Shown here: positions 16,996 through 26,871 of the stretch, one piece after another | Layout: each line of letters begins with the position of its first letter | Position numbering within the stretch: the first letter of the stretch is position 1 | NCBI RefSeq assembly: GCF_003121295.1 | Contig: NZ_PHNC01000042.1 | Span: forward strand, 128,282 to 192,281 | DNA length: 64,000 bases | Direction of reading: 5' to 3' | From: Streptomyces orinoci | Lineage (GTDB): Bacteria > Actinomycetota > Actinomycetes > Streptomycetales > Streptomycetaceae | Notes under the pieces: model-generated | Seen by the model: only the letters and a program-made list of their open reading frames with translations | Told to the model about the DNA's origin: nothing | Databases searched by the model: none | Translations under genes and position numbers: made by a program

Positions 16996-19900
16996 GTGCC
17001 TGTCTCCCGTCTCGCCCGGAGGACGCCCATGCCTTCGTCTCCTACCGGCTCGGTCGGCTCGTTCACAGGCACTCTCGGCGAGGGCGCGCCCTCGTCCGTC
17101 GTGGCCGTCGTCGGGGTGGGGTTGCGCCTGCCGGGTGGTGTCACGTCGTTGGCTTCGTTCTGGGAGCTCCTCGTGGAGCGGCGGGACGTGGTGGGGGAGG
17201 TGCCGCGGGACCGTTTCGACGCGGCACGCTTCACCGTGCCGGATCGGCGGCGGCCGGGCAAGGCGTACACCGCCGCCGGCGCGTTCCTGGACGACATCGC
17301 GGCCTTCGACGCCGACTACTTCGGGATCTCCCCGAAGGAAGCGGCGCGCATCGACCCGCAGCACCGGCTGGTGCTGGAGTGCGCCGTGGAGGCCCTCGAC
17401 GACGCCGCGATCGATCCGGCGACGCTGGCCGGCGGGCAGACGGCCGTGGTCGTGGGGCTGTCCTCCCATGAGTACCTGCACTTCCAGTTCATGCGGGCCC
17501 GGGCGGCGTCGCCCTACGATTTGACCGGAGGAGTCGGCTGCAACGCGGCCAACCGCGTCTCCTACCACTTCGACTGGCACGGCCCCTCGTTCACCGTGGA
17601 CACCGCATGCTCCTCCGCCTTGACGGCCGTTCACCAGGCGTGCGAGATCCTGCGCGCCGGGCGCAGCCCGCTGGCGCTGGCCGGCGGGGTGAATGTCATC
17701 CTGGGTCCGGGCGGCTACATCGGCTTCTCGAAGGCCGCCATGCTCTCGCCCACCGGGCGGTGCCGTCCGTTCGCGGCCGACGCGGACGGTTTCGTACGGG
17801 CCGAGGGCGCCGGGGTGCTGGTGCTCAAACCGCTGCGGGACGCGCTGGCGGACGGGGACCGGGTGCACGCGGTGGTGGCCGGCAGCGCGGTGAACTCCGA
17901 CGGCAGGACCATCGGCCTGTCCTTCCCCGGCCGCGAGGGCCAGGCCGCGCTGCTGGAGAGCGTGTATGGCGCGTGCGGCATCGCCCCCCGGGACGTGGCC
18001 TACGTGGAGGCGCACGGCACGGGCACCCCGGTGGGGGACCCGGTCGAGTGCGAGGCGCTGGCCGAGGCGTTCGCGGGCCGGGACCGGCCGCTGCCCGTCG
18101 GCGGGGTGAAGTCGCAGCTCGGCCACGCCGAGGCGGCGGCGGGCATCGCCGGGCTGGTGAAGGCCGTACTGGTGCTGCGCCACGGGCGGATTCCGGCGAC
18201 CCTGCACGCCGAGACCCTCAACGAGGCCATCGACTTCACCGGCCTCAACCTCGAACCGGTCACCATGGAACGGCCGTTGCGGGCGGCCGGACGCGCGGTG
18301 GTGGGCGTCAACTCGTTCGGGTTCGGCGGGGCCAACGCCCATGTGGTGCTCGCCGCCGGTCCCCCGCCCGAACCCGAACGGGCCGAACCCCCGTCCGGGG
18401 ACCGGGTGCCCCTCGTCGTCACGGGCCGCACCGCGGAAGCGGTGGCGCAGGCCGCGGCCGACTGGGCCGACTTCCTGGGCACGCCCGGACCGCGGCGCTT
18501 CTACGACGTGGCGTACACCTCCGCCCGCCGCCGGGGCCCGCGGGAGCACCGTATCGCGGTGCTCGCGGCGACCGAGGATGAGGCGGCGGCCGGACTGCGG
18601 GCCGCCGCGGGCGGCGAGCCGCTGCCGGGCACCGCCGTGGCGGAGGCCGTTGCGGACGGCCGGATCGGGTTCGCCTTCTGCGGCAACGGCGCCCTGTGGG
18701 ACGGCGCGGGCGCGGCCCTGCTGCGCGGGGAGCCGGCCTTCCGGGAGGAGGTCACCGCCCTCGACGAGGTGCTGCGGCCGCTGCTCGGCTGGTCGGTTCT
18801 GGCGGAACTGTCCGCACCCCAGGGGGCGAGGCCGCTCGCCCGGACGGAGTTCGCCCAGCCCCTGCTGTTCGCGGTGCAGGCCGGGCTGGTGGCCGCGCTC
18901 GCCGCCCGGGGCGTCCGGCCGCACGCCGTGACCGGGCACAGCGTGGGGGAGGTCGCCGCCGCCTACTGCGCGGGGGTGCTGGACAGGGAAGGCGCCTGCG
19001 CGGTCATCGCGGCCCGCAGCCGCTGCCAGGCGCCGACGGCGGGTTCCGGGCGGATGGCGGCCGTGGGCCTGGACGAGGCGGCCGCCGCCGAGCGGCTCGC
19101 CGGGGCCCACGGCCGGCTGGTGATCGCGGGGGTGAACAGCGACCGGGACGTGACGGTGGCGGGCGACACGGAGGCGCTGGCGGCCCTCGGCCGGGAACTG
19201 GCCGAGCGGCAGGTGTTCTTCCGGGACCTCGGCCTCGACTACGCGTTCCACAGCCCGGCGATGGACGGCCTGCGCCCCGCGCTGGAGAAGGCCCTGGCCG
19301 GCCTGGCCCCGAGGGCGGGGCACCTGCCCATGGTCTCCTCGGTCATCGGCCGCGTCCTGCCCGGGACGGCGGCCGACGCGGACTACTGGTGGCGCAACGT
19401 CCGCGAACCGGTCCGGTTCGCGGACGCCGCCTGCGCTCTGCAGGACCACGGCTGCGACGTGTTCGTCGAGGTCGGCCCGCACCCCGTTCTCGGCACCTAC
19501 CTCCACCGGACAGCCGCCGGCCGGGCCCGCCGGGCGGAGGTCGTCCCCACCCTCTCGCGCGCCGACGGCGGCCCCGGCGCCCTGGACACGGCCGTCGCGC
19601 GGCTGGCCGCCGCCGGCGCGCGCCTCGACTGGGCCCGCTACTTCCCGCGGCCCGGCCGCGTCGTGGACCTGCCGGCCTACCCCTGGCAGCGGGAGCGCCA
19701 CTGGTCGGGTGAGCCGCACTGGTGGGACACCGAGCCCGCCGAGGACGCGGCCGCGGCGCCGGACCATCCACTGCTCGGCGTCCGCAGGTCCCACCCCGAC
19801 CCGTCATGGAGGCTCACCCTCGAACCGGCGCACCTGCCGTGGCTCGCCGACCACCGGGTGGGCGGCGGCGCCGTGCTGCCCGCGGCCGGCTTCGTCGACA

Positions 19901-22900
19901 TGGCCCTGAGCGCCGGCCGGGCCGCCCTCGACGCCCCCGCCGAGGTCGTCCGCCTGGCCGTGACGCGTGCCCTGACGCTCGACCCGGACGACCCCGCTCT
20001 CCACCTGAGCCTGCACACCGCCGTCGCGGACGGCGTGGTGACCGTGCACAGCCGTGAGGGGGCGGCGGGCGACTGGACCGGGCACGCCCGCGGCCGCGTC
20101 CGCCCGCTCCTCGTGCCCGAGCCGCCCGCGCTCGACATAAAGGACGTCCGCCGGCGGCTGACCGACCGGTGCGGCACCGACGACCTCTACCGGGAGGCGG
20201 ACCGCAACGGACTCTCCTACGGCCCGGCCTTCCGCGTCCTCACCTCTCTGGCCTGCGGGGAACGGGAGGCACTGGCCGACTACCGCCTCGCGGACGGCGC
20301 CGACCCGGGCCACACCGCTCATCCCACGGTGCTCGACGGCGCCCTCCAGGCCTGCGGCCGGCTGATCGCCCGGAACCTCGACGAGCCGGCCGCCTTCCTG
20401 CCCGTCACCCTCGCCAGCGTCCGCTGCTGGCGTACACCGCCCCCGACCGGGGTGGTGTACGGGCGGCTGCGCACCCTCACCCCGCTCGAAGCCGTGTGGG
20501 ACGTGGACGTCACCGACGCGGCGGGCCACGTGGCCGTGCGGATGCACGGCTGCCGGCTGCGCCGCTTCGACGCCGCCCGCCCGCCGAAACCGCCGAACCT
20601 CCGCGAGGTACTGCGCGCGGCTCCCCTGCCCGAACCCACCGCGACCCGCTCGCCCCTGCCCCCGGCCCATGACATCGTCCGGGCGTGCGCGAGTGACTTG
20701 GCCGCGCTCGCCGACGACTGGCAGGCGATGGACTATCCCAGGTTTCACCGCGTCCACACGCGCTACGCCGCGGCCCGTACCGCGGCCACTGTCCGCGAGC
20801 TCCTCCCCGACCCGACCCTCGTCACCGAGGACGACCTGGCCGCCGCCGGGGTGACCGACCGGCACCTCCCGCAACTGCGCCGCATGCTCGACCTGGCGGC
20901 GCGGGGTGGGGTGGCCGACGTCGAGGGAGAGGGTGCCTGGCGCCTGGCCGACGACGTCCAGAATCCGGAGCGGCTGCTGCGGGAAGCGATGGAGGCCCTT
21001 CCGTCATGGGCGATGGTGTGGTTTGTCGCCGGTGTGTGCGGCCGCCGCTTCACTCGGGTGATCCGGGGCCGAGAAGACCCCCTGGAACTGCTGTTCTCCG
21101 AAAACGACAGCCTCGCCGTGCGCGTCTACGAGACACCGGGGCCGCGGTACCAGAACCGGATCACGGCCCGGCTGCTGCGCGAACTGGCGGCCTGCCACCC
21201 ATCCGACCGCCCCCTGCGCGTCCTGGAGATCGGAGCCGGTACGGGCGGCACCACCGCGGACCTGCTGCCGGTGCTCCCCGCCGACCGGACGCACTACACC
21301 TTCACCGACGTCTCGCCCGCCTTCCTGCCCCGCGCCCAAGCCCGCTTCGCCGCCCACGACTTCGTCACCTACCGCACCCTCGACCTGAACGCCGACCCCC
21401 GGGAGCAGGGCTACACCGAGGGATTCTTCGACGTCGTCGTGGCCGCCAACTCCCTGCACACTGCTCGAGACATCGGCCGGGCGCTGGACCACACCGCCAC
21501 GCTGCTGGCCGACGGCGGATACCTACTGGCCGCCGAGTTCCACGACGACCACCTCCTGTTGCCCGTCGCCGGTCTGCTGGGCGGATTCGGGGACGTCGAC
21601 GACACCTGGCTGCGGAAACGCGGCTCCCTGACCGTCTCCCCGGACGACTGGCGCGCGCTGCTGGCTGCCAACGGCTTTCCGGACCCGGTCCGCCTCGGCG
21701 ACACCCGCTCGGCTCACGCCCCTTCCGTCTTCCTCGCCACGCGCGCCCCCAGGCCGCCCAGGACGTCCGAGCCGTCCGTCCCCCGGCTGCCGGGCGCCCG
21801 CTGGATCACAGCCGTCGGGGAAACCACCGAGGCCTCACCGCTGGCCGTCGCGGTGACGGCCCGCCTGCGGCACGCGGCGGCTCCGAACGCGGTCCGGGTG
21901 GAGAACGCGAGCGACCCGGACGCGTGGCGGGCGGCCCTGCCCGCCACCGGCACCGCCCACCTCGTGCTGTACCTCGACGGCACCCCGCCGCACGACGCCC
22001 CCGCGGCCACCGAGCAGGCCGTACGGCACTGCGCCCAGCTGCGCGCCCTCGCCACGGCGTGCGCCCACGCCTCCGAAGGACCGGACCTCCACGTGTGGCT
22101 CGTCCAGGGCCTCCGGCGACAAGGCTCCCCGGCACCGGAACCCGCCCACAGCGCCGCGTGGGGAACGGCCCGCACGCTGGCCAACGAACACCCGCGGCTC
22201 ACCGTGCGCCGGGTGGCCCTCCTGCACGACGGTACGGAGGACGGCGCGCGGCGACTGGCCGGGCAACTGGTGCGGGAGATGTCCGGCCCGTCGGACGAGG
22301 ACGAGGTCGTCCTCACCGGCCACGGCCGCTTCGTCCCCCGGCTGGCCCCGCACCCTCACCCCGTACACCCGTCCGACGGCTCGTCAGGCGGCGCGTACCA
22401 GCTGACCATCGACGACATCGGCCTGCGCTACCGCCTGGCGTGGCGGCCGGCGGCCGTACCGACGCCGGCGCCGGGGCAGGTCGTCGTGTCCACCCGGGCC
22501 GCCGGGCTGAACTACCGGGACGTGGCCGCGGCGGCCGGCCTGGTGCCGGGGGTGTGGCCGGACCGGCCGGTCGGCGGCCTGGAGTGCGCGGGAGTCGTCG
22601 CCGCGGTCGGACCGGGCGTGACGGACTTCTCCGTCGGGGACCGGGTCGCCGGCATGGGCCGGGACTGTCTGGGCTCGCACGCCCTGTGCCGGGCCGGCGG
22701 CCTGCTGCGCGTGCCCGCGGACATGTCCTTCGCCGAGGCGGCCGCCCTGCCCGTGGTGCTGGCCACGGTGCACCACTCCCTGGTACGCCTCGCCGGTCTC
22801 CGTGCGGGAGAGACCCTGCTGGTGCACGGCGGCGCGGGCGGAGTCGGGCTGGCGGCCCTGCGCCTCGCCCGGCACCTTGGGGCCCGCGTCGTCGCCACCG

Positions 22901-24513
22901 CCGGCACCCCCGCCAAACGCGACCTGCTGCGAATCCTCGGCGCGGAGCACGCCCTGGACTCCCGCACCCCGCACTTCGCCGACGAGATCAGGGACCGGAC
23001 CGACGGCCGGGGCGTGGACGTCGTACTCAACTCCCTCACCGGCGAGGCCATGCGGCGCAGTCTCGAACTCCTCGCGCCGGGCGGGCGATTCGTTGAGCTG
23101 GGCAAGCGGGACGTCCTCGCCGACCGGGTCCTGCCACTGGCGCCGTTCGAGGACAACGTCGCCTTCTTCTGCGTAGACCTCGGCACCCTCTGGACGGACG
23201 CGGCGCCGGCCCGGCTCCGCTCCACCGTCCGGGAGATCCAGGAGGCTGTGGACGCGGGGATCCACCGCCCCTTGCCTTACTGCCCGTTCCCGGCGGCGCG
23301 GGTCGCGGAGGCATTCACCCGCCTCCAGCACTCGCGCCACATCGGCAAACTGGTGGTCACCTTCGACGACCCCGTCCCCGTTTCCCGGCCCCCGGCGGCC
23401 CCCGCGCCGGACCCGGACGGCGTCCACATGGTCGTCGGAGGGCTGTCCGGGTTCGGCGCGGCCATCGCCCGCGACCTGGCCGCCCGCGGCGCGCGCCGGC
23501 TGGTCCTCGTCGGCCGGCGTGGCGCGGACGCGCCGGAGGCGGCGGCCGTACTCGGCGCCCTCCATCGCCTCGGCGTCTCGGCCACGGCCGTCGCGGCCGA
23601 CGCCGGCGACCCGGAGGTGATGGGCCGCGTCATGGCGGACATCGACGCCTCCGGACGGCGGCTGGCCGGCGTGGTGCATGCCGCGATGGTCCAGGACGAC
23701 GCTCCGCTGACCGAACTCGACGACGAGCGGCTGCGCGCCGTCCTCCACCCGAAGATCGCCGTCGGCCACGTCCTGGACCGGCTCACCCGCGGCCGGGACC
23801 TCGACTACTTCCTCGTCCTCAGCTCCGTCGCCGCCGCCGTCGGCAACCGCCTCCAGGCCCCGTACTGTGCCGGCAACCTGGCGCTGGACGCCCTCGTCCG
23901 CGACCGGCGGCGCGCTGGGCTACCGGCGACGTCGGTCCAGTGGGGCGGGATCTCGGGCACCGGCTACGTCGAACGCACCGGGATGACCGAACGCTTGGCC
24001 GCCATCGGCCTGCGGCCCCTGCCCGCCGACGACGCCCTGGCCCTCCTCCGGCCGCTGCTCGGCGACCCGAGTGCCGACGTGGTGGCCGTGGCGCACGTCA
24101 ACTGGGGGGCGATGCGCTCCTTCGTGCCCACCCTGGAAGCCCCCCGCACCCGGCACATGCTGCCTGCCGAGGAGGAGAGCGGCGACCACGCCGACCTCCG
24201 GTCCCGGCTGGCCGGCGCGACCGCCGAGGAAGCCCTGGTCCTGGTCGAGGACTTCCTCGCCAGAATGCTGGCCCGCGTGCTGCACACCACCCCCGACCGC
24301 GTCCACCGCGACCGCCGCCTGGACCGGCTCGGCGTTGACTCCCTCATGGCCGCGGAGCTCGGCGGTCTGCTGCACCGGAGCCTGGGACGGGAGGTAGCCG
24401 TCCTGGAACTGGCCGCGGCCCCCAGCCTCTCCGCGTTCGCCCGGCGCATCGTCATCCGCCTGGGGCACCGGCCGCCCGACACACCCGACGTGTCGGAGCG
24501 GGACCCGGGGTGA
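16996..24513 (+). CDS. Single-module fully reducing type I polyketide synthase (KS-AT-DH-MT-ER-KR-ACP)
   Basis: 2,505 residues. KS: active Cys205 (DTACSSA), His340 (EAHGTGT), His377. AT: Ser649 in GHSVGE and His752 in YAFHS, a motif between the malonyl (HAFH) and methylmalonyl (YASH) types. DH: His953 (DHRVGGGAVLP) and Asp1114 (HPTVLDGAL). Methyltransferase: LEIGAGTGGTT at 1410-1420. A structural pseudo-KR stretch at about 1590-1750. ER: GGAGGVG around 1945. KR: GGLSGFG at 2148, Ser2277, Tyr2290. ACP: Ser2449 in VDSL. There is no thioesterase or docking domain. All catalytic residues appear present. One complete module with every reducing domain plus a C-methyltransferase is the layout of iterative highly reducing synthases, so a saturated, alpha-methyl-branched chain is expected. 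Start GTG 16996 (AGGAGAAC ahead) or ATG 17029 (GGAGG ahead). Confidence 0.93.
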   Translation: MPVSRLARRTPMPSSPTGSVGSFTGTLGEGAPSSVVAVVGVGLRLPGGVTSLASFWELLVERRDVVGEVPRDRFDAARFTVPDRRRPGKAYTAAGAFLDDIAAFDADYFGISPKEAARIDPQHRLVLECAVEALDDAAIDPATLAGGQTAVVVGLSSHEYLHFQFMRARAASPYDLTGGVGCNAANRVSYHFDWHGPSFTVDTACSSALTAVHQACEILRAGRSPLALAGGVNVILGPGGYIGFSKAAMLSPTGRCRPFAADADGFVRAEGAGVLVLKPLRDALADGDRVHAVVAGSAVNSDGRTIGLSFPGREGQAALLESVYGACGIAPRDVAYVEAHGTGTPVGDPVECEALAEAFAGRDRPLPVGGVKSQLGHAEAAAGIAGLVKAVLVLRHGRIPATLHAETLNEAIDFTGLNLEPVTMERPLRAAGRAVVGVNSFGFGGANAHVVLAAGPPPEPERAEPPSGDRVPLVVTGRTAEAVAQAAADWADFLGTPGPRRFYDVAYTSARRRGPREHRIAVLAATEDEAAAGLRAAAGGEPLPGTAVAEAVADGRIGFAFCGNGALWDGAGAALLRGEPAFREEVTALDEVLRPLLGWSVLAELSAPQGARPLARTEFAQPLLFAVQAGLVAALAARGVRPHAVTGHSVGEVAAAYCAGVLDREGACAVIAARSRCQAPTAGSGRMAAVGLDEAAAAERLAGAHGRLVIAGVNSDRDVTVAGDTEALAALGRELAERQVFFRDLGLDYAFHSPAMDGLRPALEKALAGLAPRAGHLPMVSSVIGRVLPGTAADADYWWRNVREPVRFADAACALQDHGCDVFVEVGPHPVLGTYLHRTAAGRARRAEVVPTLSRADGGPGALDTAVARLAAAGARLDWARYFPRPGRVVDLPAYPWQRERHWSGEPHWWDTEPAEDAAAAPDHPLLGVRRSHPDPSWRLTLEPAHLPWLADHRVGGGAVLPAAGFVDMALSAGRAALDAPAEVVRLAVTRALTLDPDDPALHLSLHTAVADGVVTVHSREGAAGDWTGHARGRVRPLLVPEPPALDIKDVRRRLTDRCGTDDLYREADRNGLSYGPAFRVLTSLACGEREALADYRLADGADPGHTAHPTVLDGALQACGRLIARNLDEPAAFLPVTLASVRCWRTPPPTGVVYGRLRTLTPLEAVWDVDVTDAAGHVAVRMHGCRLRRFDAARPPKPPNLREVLRAAPLPEPTATRSPLPPAHDIVRACASDLAALADDWQAMDYPRFHRVHTRYAAARTAATVRELLPDPTLVTEDDLAAAGVTDRHLPQLRRMLDLAARGGVADVEGEGAWRLADDVQNPERLLREAMEALPSWAMVWFVAGVCGRRFTRVIRGREDPLELLFSENDSLAVRVYETPGPRYQNRITARLLRELAACHPSDRPLRVLEIGAGTGGTTADLLPVLPADRTHYTFTDVSPAFLPRAQARFAAHDFVTYRTLDLNADPREQGYTEGFFDVVVAANSLHTARDIGRALDHTATLLADGGYLLAAEFHDDHLLLPVAGLLGGFGDVDDTWLRKRGSLTVSPDDWRALLAANGFPDPVRLGDTRSAHAPSVFLATRAPRPPRTSEPSVPRLPGARWITAVGETTEASPLAVAVTARLRHAAAPNAVRVENASDPDAWRAALPATGTAHLVLYLDGTPPHDAPAATEQAVRHCAQLRALATACAHASEGPDLHVWLVQGLRRQGSPAPEPAHSAAWGTARTLANEHPRLTVRRVALLHDGTEDGARRLAGQLVREMSGPSDEDEVVLTGHGRFVPRLAPHPHPVHPSDGSSGGAYQLTIDDIGLRYRLAWRPAAVPTPAPGQVVVSTRAAGLNYRDVAAAAGLVPGVWPDRPVGGLECAGVVAAVGPGVTDFSVGDRVAGMGRDCLGSHALCRAGGLLRVPADMSFAEAAALPVVLATVHHSLVRLAGLRAGETLLVHGGAGGVGLAALRLARHLGARVVATAGTPAKRDLLRILGAEHALDSRTPHFADEIRDRTDGRGVDVVLNSLTGEAMRRSLELLAPGGRFVELGKRDVLADRVLPLAPFEDNVAFFCVDLGTLWTDAAPARLRSTVREIQEAVDAGIHRPLPYCPFPAARVAEAFTRLQHSRHIGKLVVTFDDPVPVSRPPAAPAPDPDGVHMVVGGLSGFGAAIARDLAARGARRLVLVGRRGADAPEAAAVLGALHRLGVSATAVAADAGDPEVMGRVMADIDASGRRLAGVVHAAMVQDDAPLTELDDERLRAVLHPKIAVGHVLDRLTRGRDLDYFLVLSSVAAAVGNRLQAPYCAGNLALDALVRDRRRAGLPATSVQWGGISGTGYVERTGMTERLAAIGLRPLPADDALALLRPLLGDPSADVVAVAHVNWGAMRSFVPTLEAPRTRHMLPAEEESGDHADLRSRLAGATAEEALVLVEDFLARMLARVLHTTPDRVHRDRRLDRLGVDSLMAAELGGLLHRSLGREVAVLELAAAPSLSAFARRIVIRLGHRPPDTPDVSERDPG

Positions 24514-25295
24514 GCCCTCCCGCGGGGCGCCGCGAGGGCGGACCACGGCCGGACCGGTGGTTCGTCCCGCTGGCCGGCCGTCCCTACGCCCGGGTGACGG
24601 TGTTCCTCTTTCCCGTGCCCGGCATGGGAGCGTCGTTCTGGGCACCTCTCGCCACCGCGCTGCCGGAGACGCTCGCCCCCGTCGGGCTCGAACTGCCCGG
24701 CCGCGGCCTGCGGGCGGACGAGCAGCGCCTGTCCAGTGTCTCCCACCTGCTGGACAGCCTCACGGAGGCGTTCTCCGCGCTGGACCACCGGCTCCCGGCG
24801 GTGTTCTTCGGCCACAGCGCGGGGGGCGTGGTGGCGTACGAGGCGGCCAGGGCGCTCGCGGCGCGGGACCTGCCACGGCCCCGGTTGATCGGCGTCTCGG
24901 CGATCGTCGAACCCCGGTCCGTCTGGAGCCGGTTCCGCGAGATGCGGTACCCGTCGGAGCTGGTGCGGACGGTCAGGCACGAGTGGCGGCAGACCGCCGA
25001 CTTCCCGCGCCTGGCCCTCAACGCCGTACTGGAGGACGCCGTCCTCCTCCTGTCCTACCGCTACCGGGAGGGCCCCCGCGTGGACTGCCCGGTCTCCCTC
25101 TTCCTCGGCGCCCACGACGCCCTCGTCGGCACCGGGGGCATCCGCTCCTGGCGCGACCACACCACGGCGGGCGTCATCGCCGAACACACCTATCCCGGCG
25201 GCCACATGTACCTGCGGGAGCACTGGGAGGACGTGGCCCGGGACCTCACCGCAGACGTACGGCTCGCCCTCTCCCGTCCGCCGTCCGGCGGTTGA
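24510..25295 (+). CDS. Type II thioesterase
   Basis: This encodes 261 residues of the alpha/beta hydrolase thioesterase family. Nucleophile Ser103 lies in GHSAGG, Asp203 in FLGAHDALVG and His232 in YPGGHMYL. The early VFLFPVPGMGASFWAPLA and LELPGRGLR segments are typical of editing thioesterases. The GTG overlaps the PKS stop (GTGA, 24510-24513), so expression is coupled to the synthase. It may remove mis-loaded acyl groups or release the finished chain, since the PKS has no terminal TE; the sequence does not decide between them. Confidence 0.9.
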   Translation: MSPPAGRREGGPRPDRWFVPLAGRPYARVTVFLFPVPGMGASFWAPLATALPETLAPVGLELPGRGLRADEQRLSSVSHLLDSLTEAFSALDHRLPAVFFGHSAGGVVAYEAARALAARDLPRPRLIGVSAIVEPRSVWSRFREMRYPSELVRTVRHEWRQTADFPRLALNAVLEDAVLLLSYRYREGPRVDCPVSLFLGAHDALVGTGGIRSWRDHTTAGVIAEHTYPGGHMYLREHWEDVARDLTADVRLALSRPPSGG

Positions 25296-25297
25296 CG

Positions 25298-26374
25298 TCA
25301 GTCGGAGCCGCGCAGGGTACGGAGCAGGTAGGGGTGGTCGATGTGCGGCTCCGGCGGATAGCTGATGCCCAGGCGCGCGATGCCGGCGTTCTCGTAACGG
25401 CGGTCGACGGACAGCAGTCCCCGGAACGCCTCTTGCAGCCGGTAGAGCTCGCCGTCGCCGTCCCGGCTCGCCGGGAGGACCCGGAACGACACCCCGCAGT
25501 GGGCGCCGAGCGCCCTGAGGACCACGGTGCAGGGCACATTCCGCGGGTTGACGATGTGGTATGTGCGCGTACCGCCCCATTCCGTCCGCCGGGCCGCTTC
25601 CGCCATCGCCGGGACTGCGTGCTCGACCGGCAGGAGGTTCACCGTGCCCGTCCGGGGGCCGTCCCGGTAGAGGACGATGCGGCCGTCGGCCGCCGTGGCC
25701 AGGCCGTAGGCCGCCCTGTGGGACCGCACCGCCCGCACCGCCGTGAGCAGCGGGTGCGGCGGCGCTCCGGGATAGACCGGACCGTCCGAGACCACCCCGC
25801 ACAGACGGAAGATCACCACCGGCCGGTCGTGCGCCCGCGACCAGGCCCTGACGGCCGTCTCGGCCTCGAATTTCGTCCGTTCGTAAGCCGTGTGGAAGCC
25901 GTGGACGCCCGCCAGCTCCCGTTCCGGGACCACCCCCGAGCGCTGGGCGCCCGCCACCGCGACCGTGCTGAGATGGCACAGCGGAGGGCGCCGTTCCCCC
26001 TGGGCCAGCAGGCCGAGAAGATGTCGGGTGCCGTCCGCGTTGGTCGCCCGCGCCTCCTCCGGCGGCCGGGTGAACGATGTGTCGGCCGCGCAGTGCCACA
26101 GCAGCTCGATCTCGTCGGCGAGGCGCCGGTAGCCCTCGGGGGACAGCCCGAGGTCCCGGCGGCGGAGGTCGACCGCGACCTCCGTCAGCCGGCCGCTCAC
26201 CTGCCGGACCACGTGCCCCGGCGCCCCGGCGCTCTCCAAGAACCGGGCGACCCGCGGCACCGCGGCCTGCCCTCCGGCCCGGGTGAGCAGCAGTAGGGAA
26301 GGGTGGTACCGCAGCAGCTCCCGGACCAGCCGCAGCCCGACAAACCCGGTGGCCCCCGTGACGGCGACAGGCAT
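25298..26374 (-). CDS. NAD(P)-dependent thioester-reductase-like SDR
   Basis: This encodes 358 residues. The dinucleotide site VTGATGFVGLRL is at the very start, followed by LWHCAADTSF, HLSTVAVAG and the catalytic YERTK. The family is extended SDR / NAD-binding 4, which includes terminal reductase domains of NRPS/PKS lines and fatty acyl reductases. ATG 26374 is chosen because GGGGAGGGG precedes it and the nucleotide fold starts three residues later. The gene is convergent with the thioesterase; only two bases separate the stops. It may reduce the ACP-bound chain to an aldehyde or alcohol, or act on a later intermediate. No adenylation or carrier domain is attached. Confidence 0.8.
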   Translation of the reverse strand: MPVAVTGATGFVGLRLVRELLRYHPSLLLLTRAGGQAAVPRVARFLESAGAPGHVVRQVSGRLTEVAVDLRRRDLGLSPEGYRRLADEIELLWHCAADTSFTRPPEEARATNADGTRHLLGLLAQGERRPPLCHLSTVAVAGAQRSGVVPERELAGVHGFHTAYERTKFEAETAVRAWSRAHDRPVVIFRLCGVVSDGPVYPGAPPHPLLTAVRAVRSHRAAYGLATAADGRIVLYRDGPRTGTVNLLPVEHAVPAMAEAARRTEWGGTRTYHIVNPRNVPCTVVLRALGAHCGVSFRVLPASRDGDGELYRLQEAFRGLLSVDRRYENAGIARLGISYPPEPHIDHPYLLRTLRGSD

Positions 26375-26431
26375 CGGCCCCTCCCCCTCGGCTCGACGTC
26401 TCGAATGCAGGTTTCCCACGCTGACCGGCCA

Positions 26432-26745
26432 TATGGTTCGCGGCGTCAAGAAACGCGGCCTGGAAGCACTCTTCGATCGCCCAGCGCGGGCCGGCCACCC
26501 GCACGAGCTCCGCGAGCGGCGTGCACCCGGTAGTAGGCCGGCTCGCCGTCGGCCAGGCGGCGGGTGAGCGGACCGGACTCGAACCCCTCTTCACCGGAAA
26601 GTTGGACGACGGCCCAGCCGTACTCGCGGAGCCGGTGGGCACCCGAGCCGGCGGAGCGGGTCTCGAAAACGGCACCCCTGCCCTCCCAGTGCCCGCTCCA
26701 TCACGGCTCTGGCCAAGCGGGGTTTGGCCGCGAAGGTGACCCCGG
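26432..26745 (-). pseudogene. IS701-family transposase remnant
   Basis: Minus-strand pieces in different frames match this DDE transposase group: TFAAKPRLARAVMERAL (about 26690-26740), EYGWAVVQLSGEEGFESGPL with TRRLADGEPAYYRVHA, and LAELVRVAGPRWAIEECFQA (26455-26515). An internal deletion and a frameshift separate them. The remnant starts about 60 bases beyond the reductase gene start, and mirrors the IS5 and ISL3 remnants on the other side of the PKS. Confidence 0.7.
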
Positions 26746-26871
26746 GGCCGATCCGCGGATTGCATCGGTCGAGACGTCGCGAGACGAAGGATTGGGAAGG
26801 GAATCGCGGCAAAGTCACCGCGTCGGTTCACACGGCATTCGCGGCCCTACAGCCGTGGCGCCACCGGCCGT
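26746..26871. other. Short intergenic stretch
   Basis: Nothing recognisable between the IS701 remnant and the 3' end of the DUF6114 gene. Confidence 0.4.

Noticed and set aside
16957..19794. 945-codon open frame on the minus strand under the PKS
   Set aside because: A shadow of high-GC codon bias: no start or ribosome site, low-complexity Gly/Arg/Pro composition, and the opposite strand encodes clear KS-AT-DH motifs.
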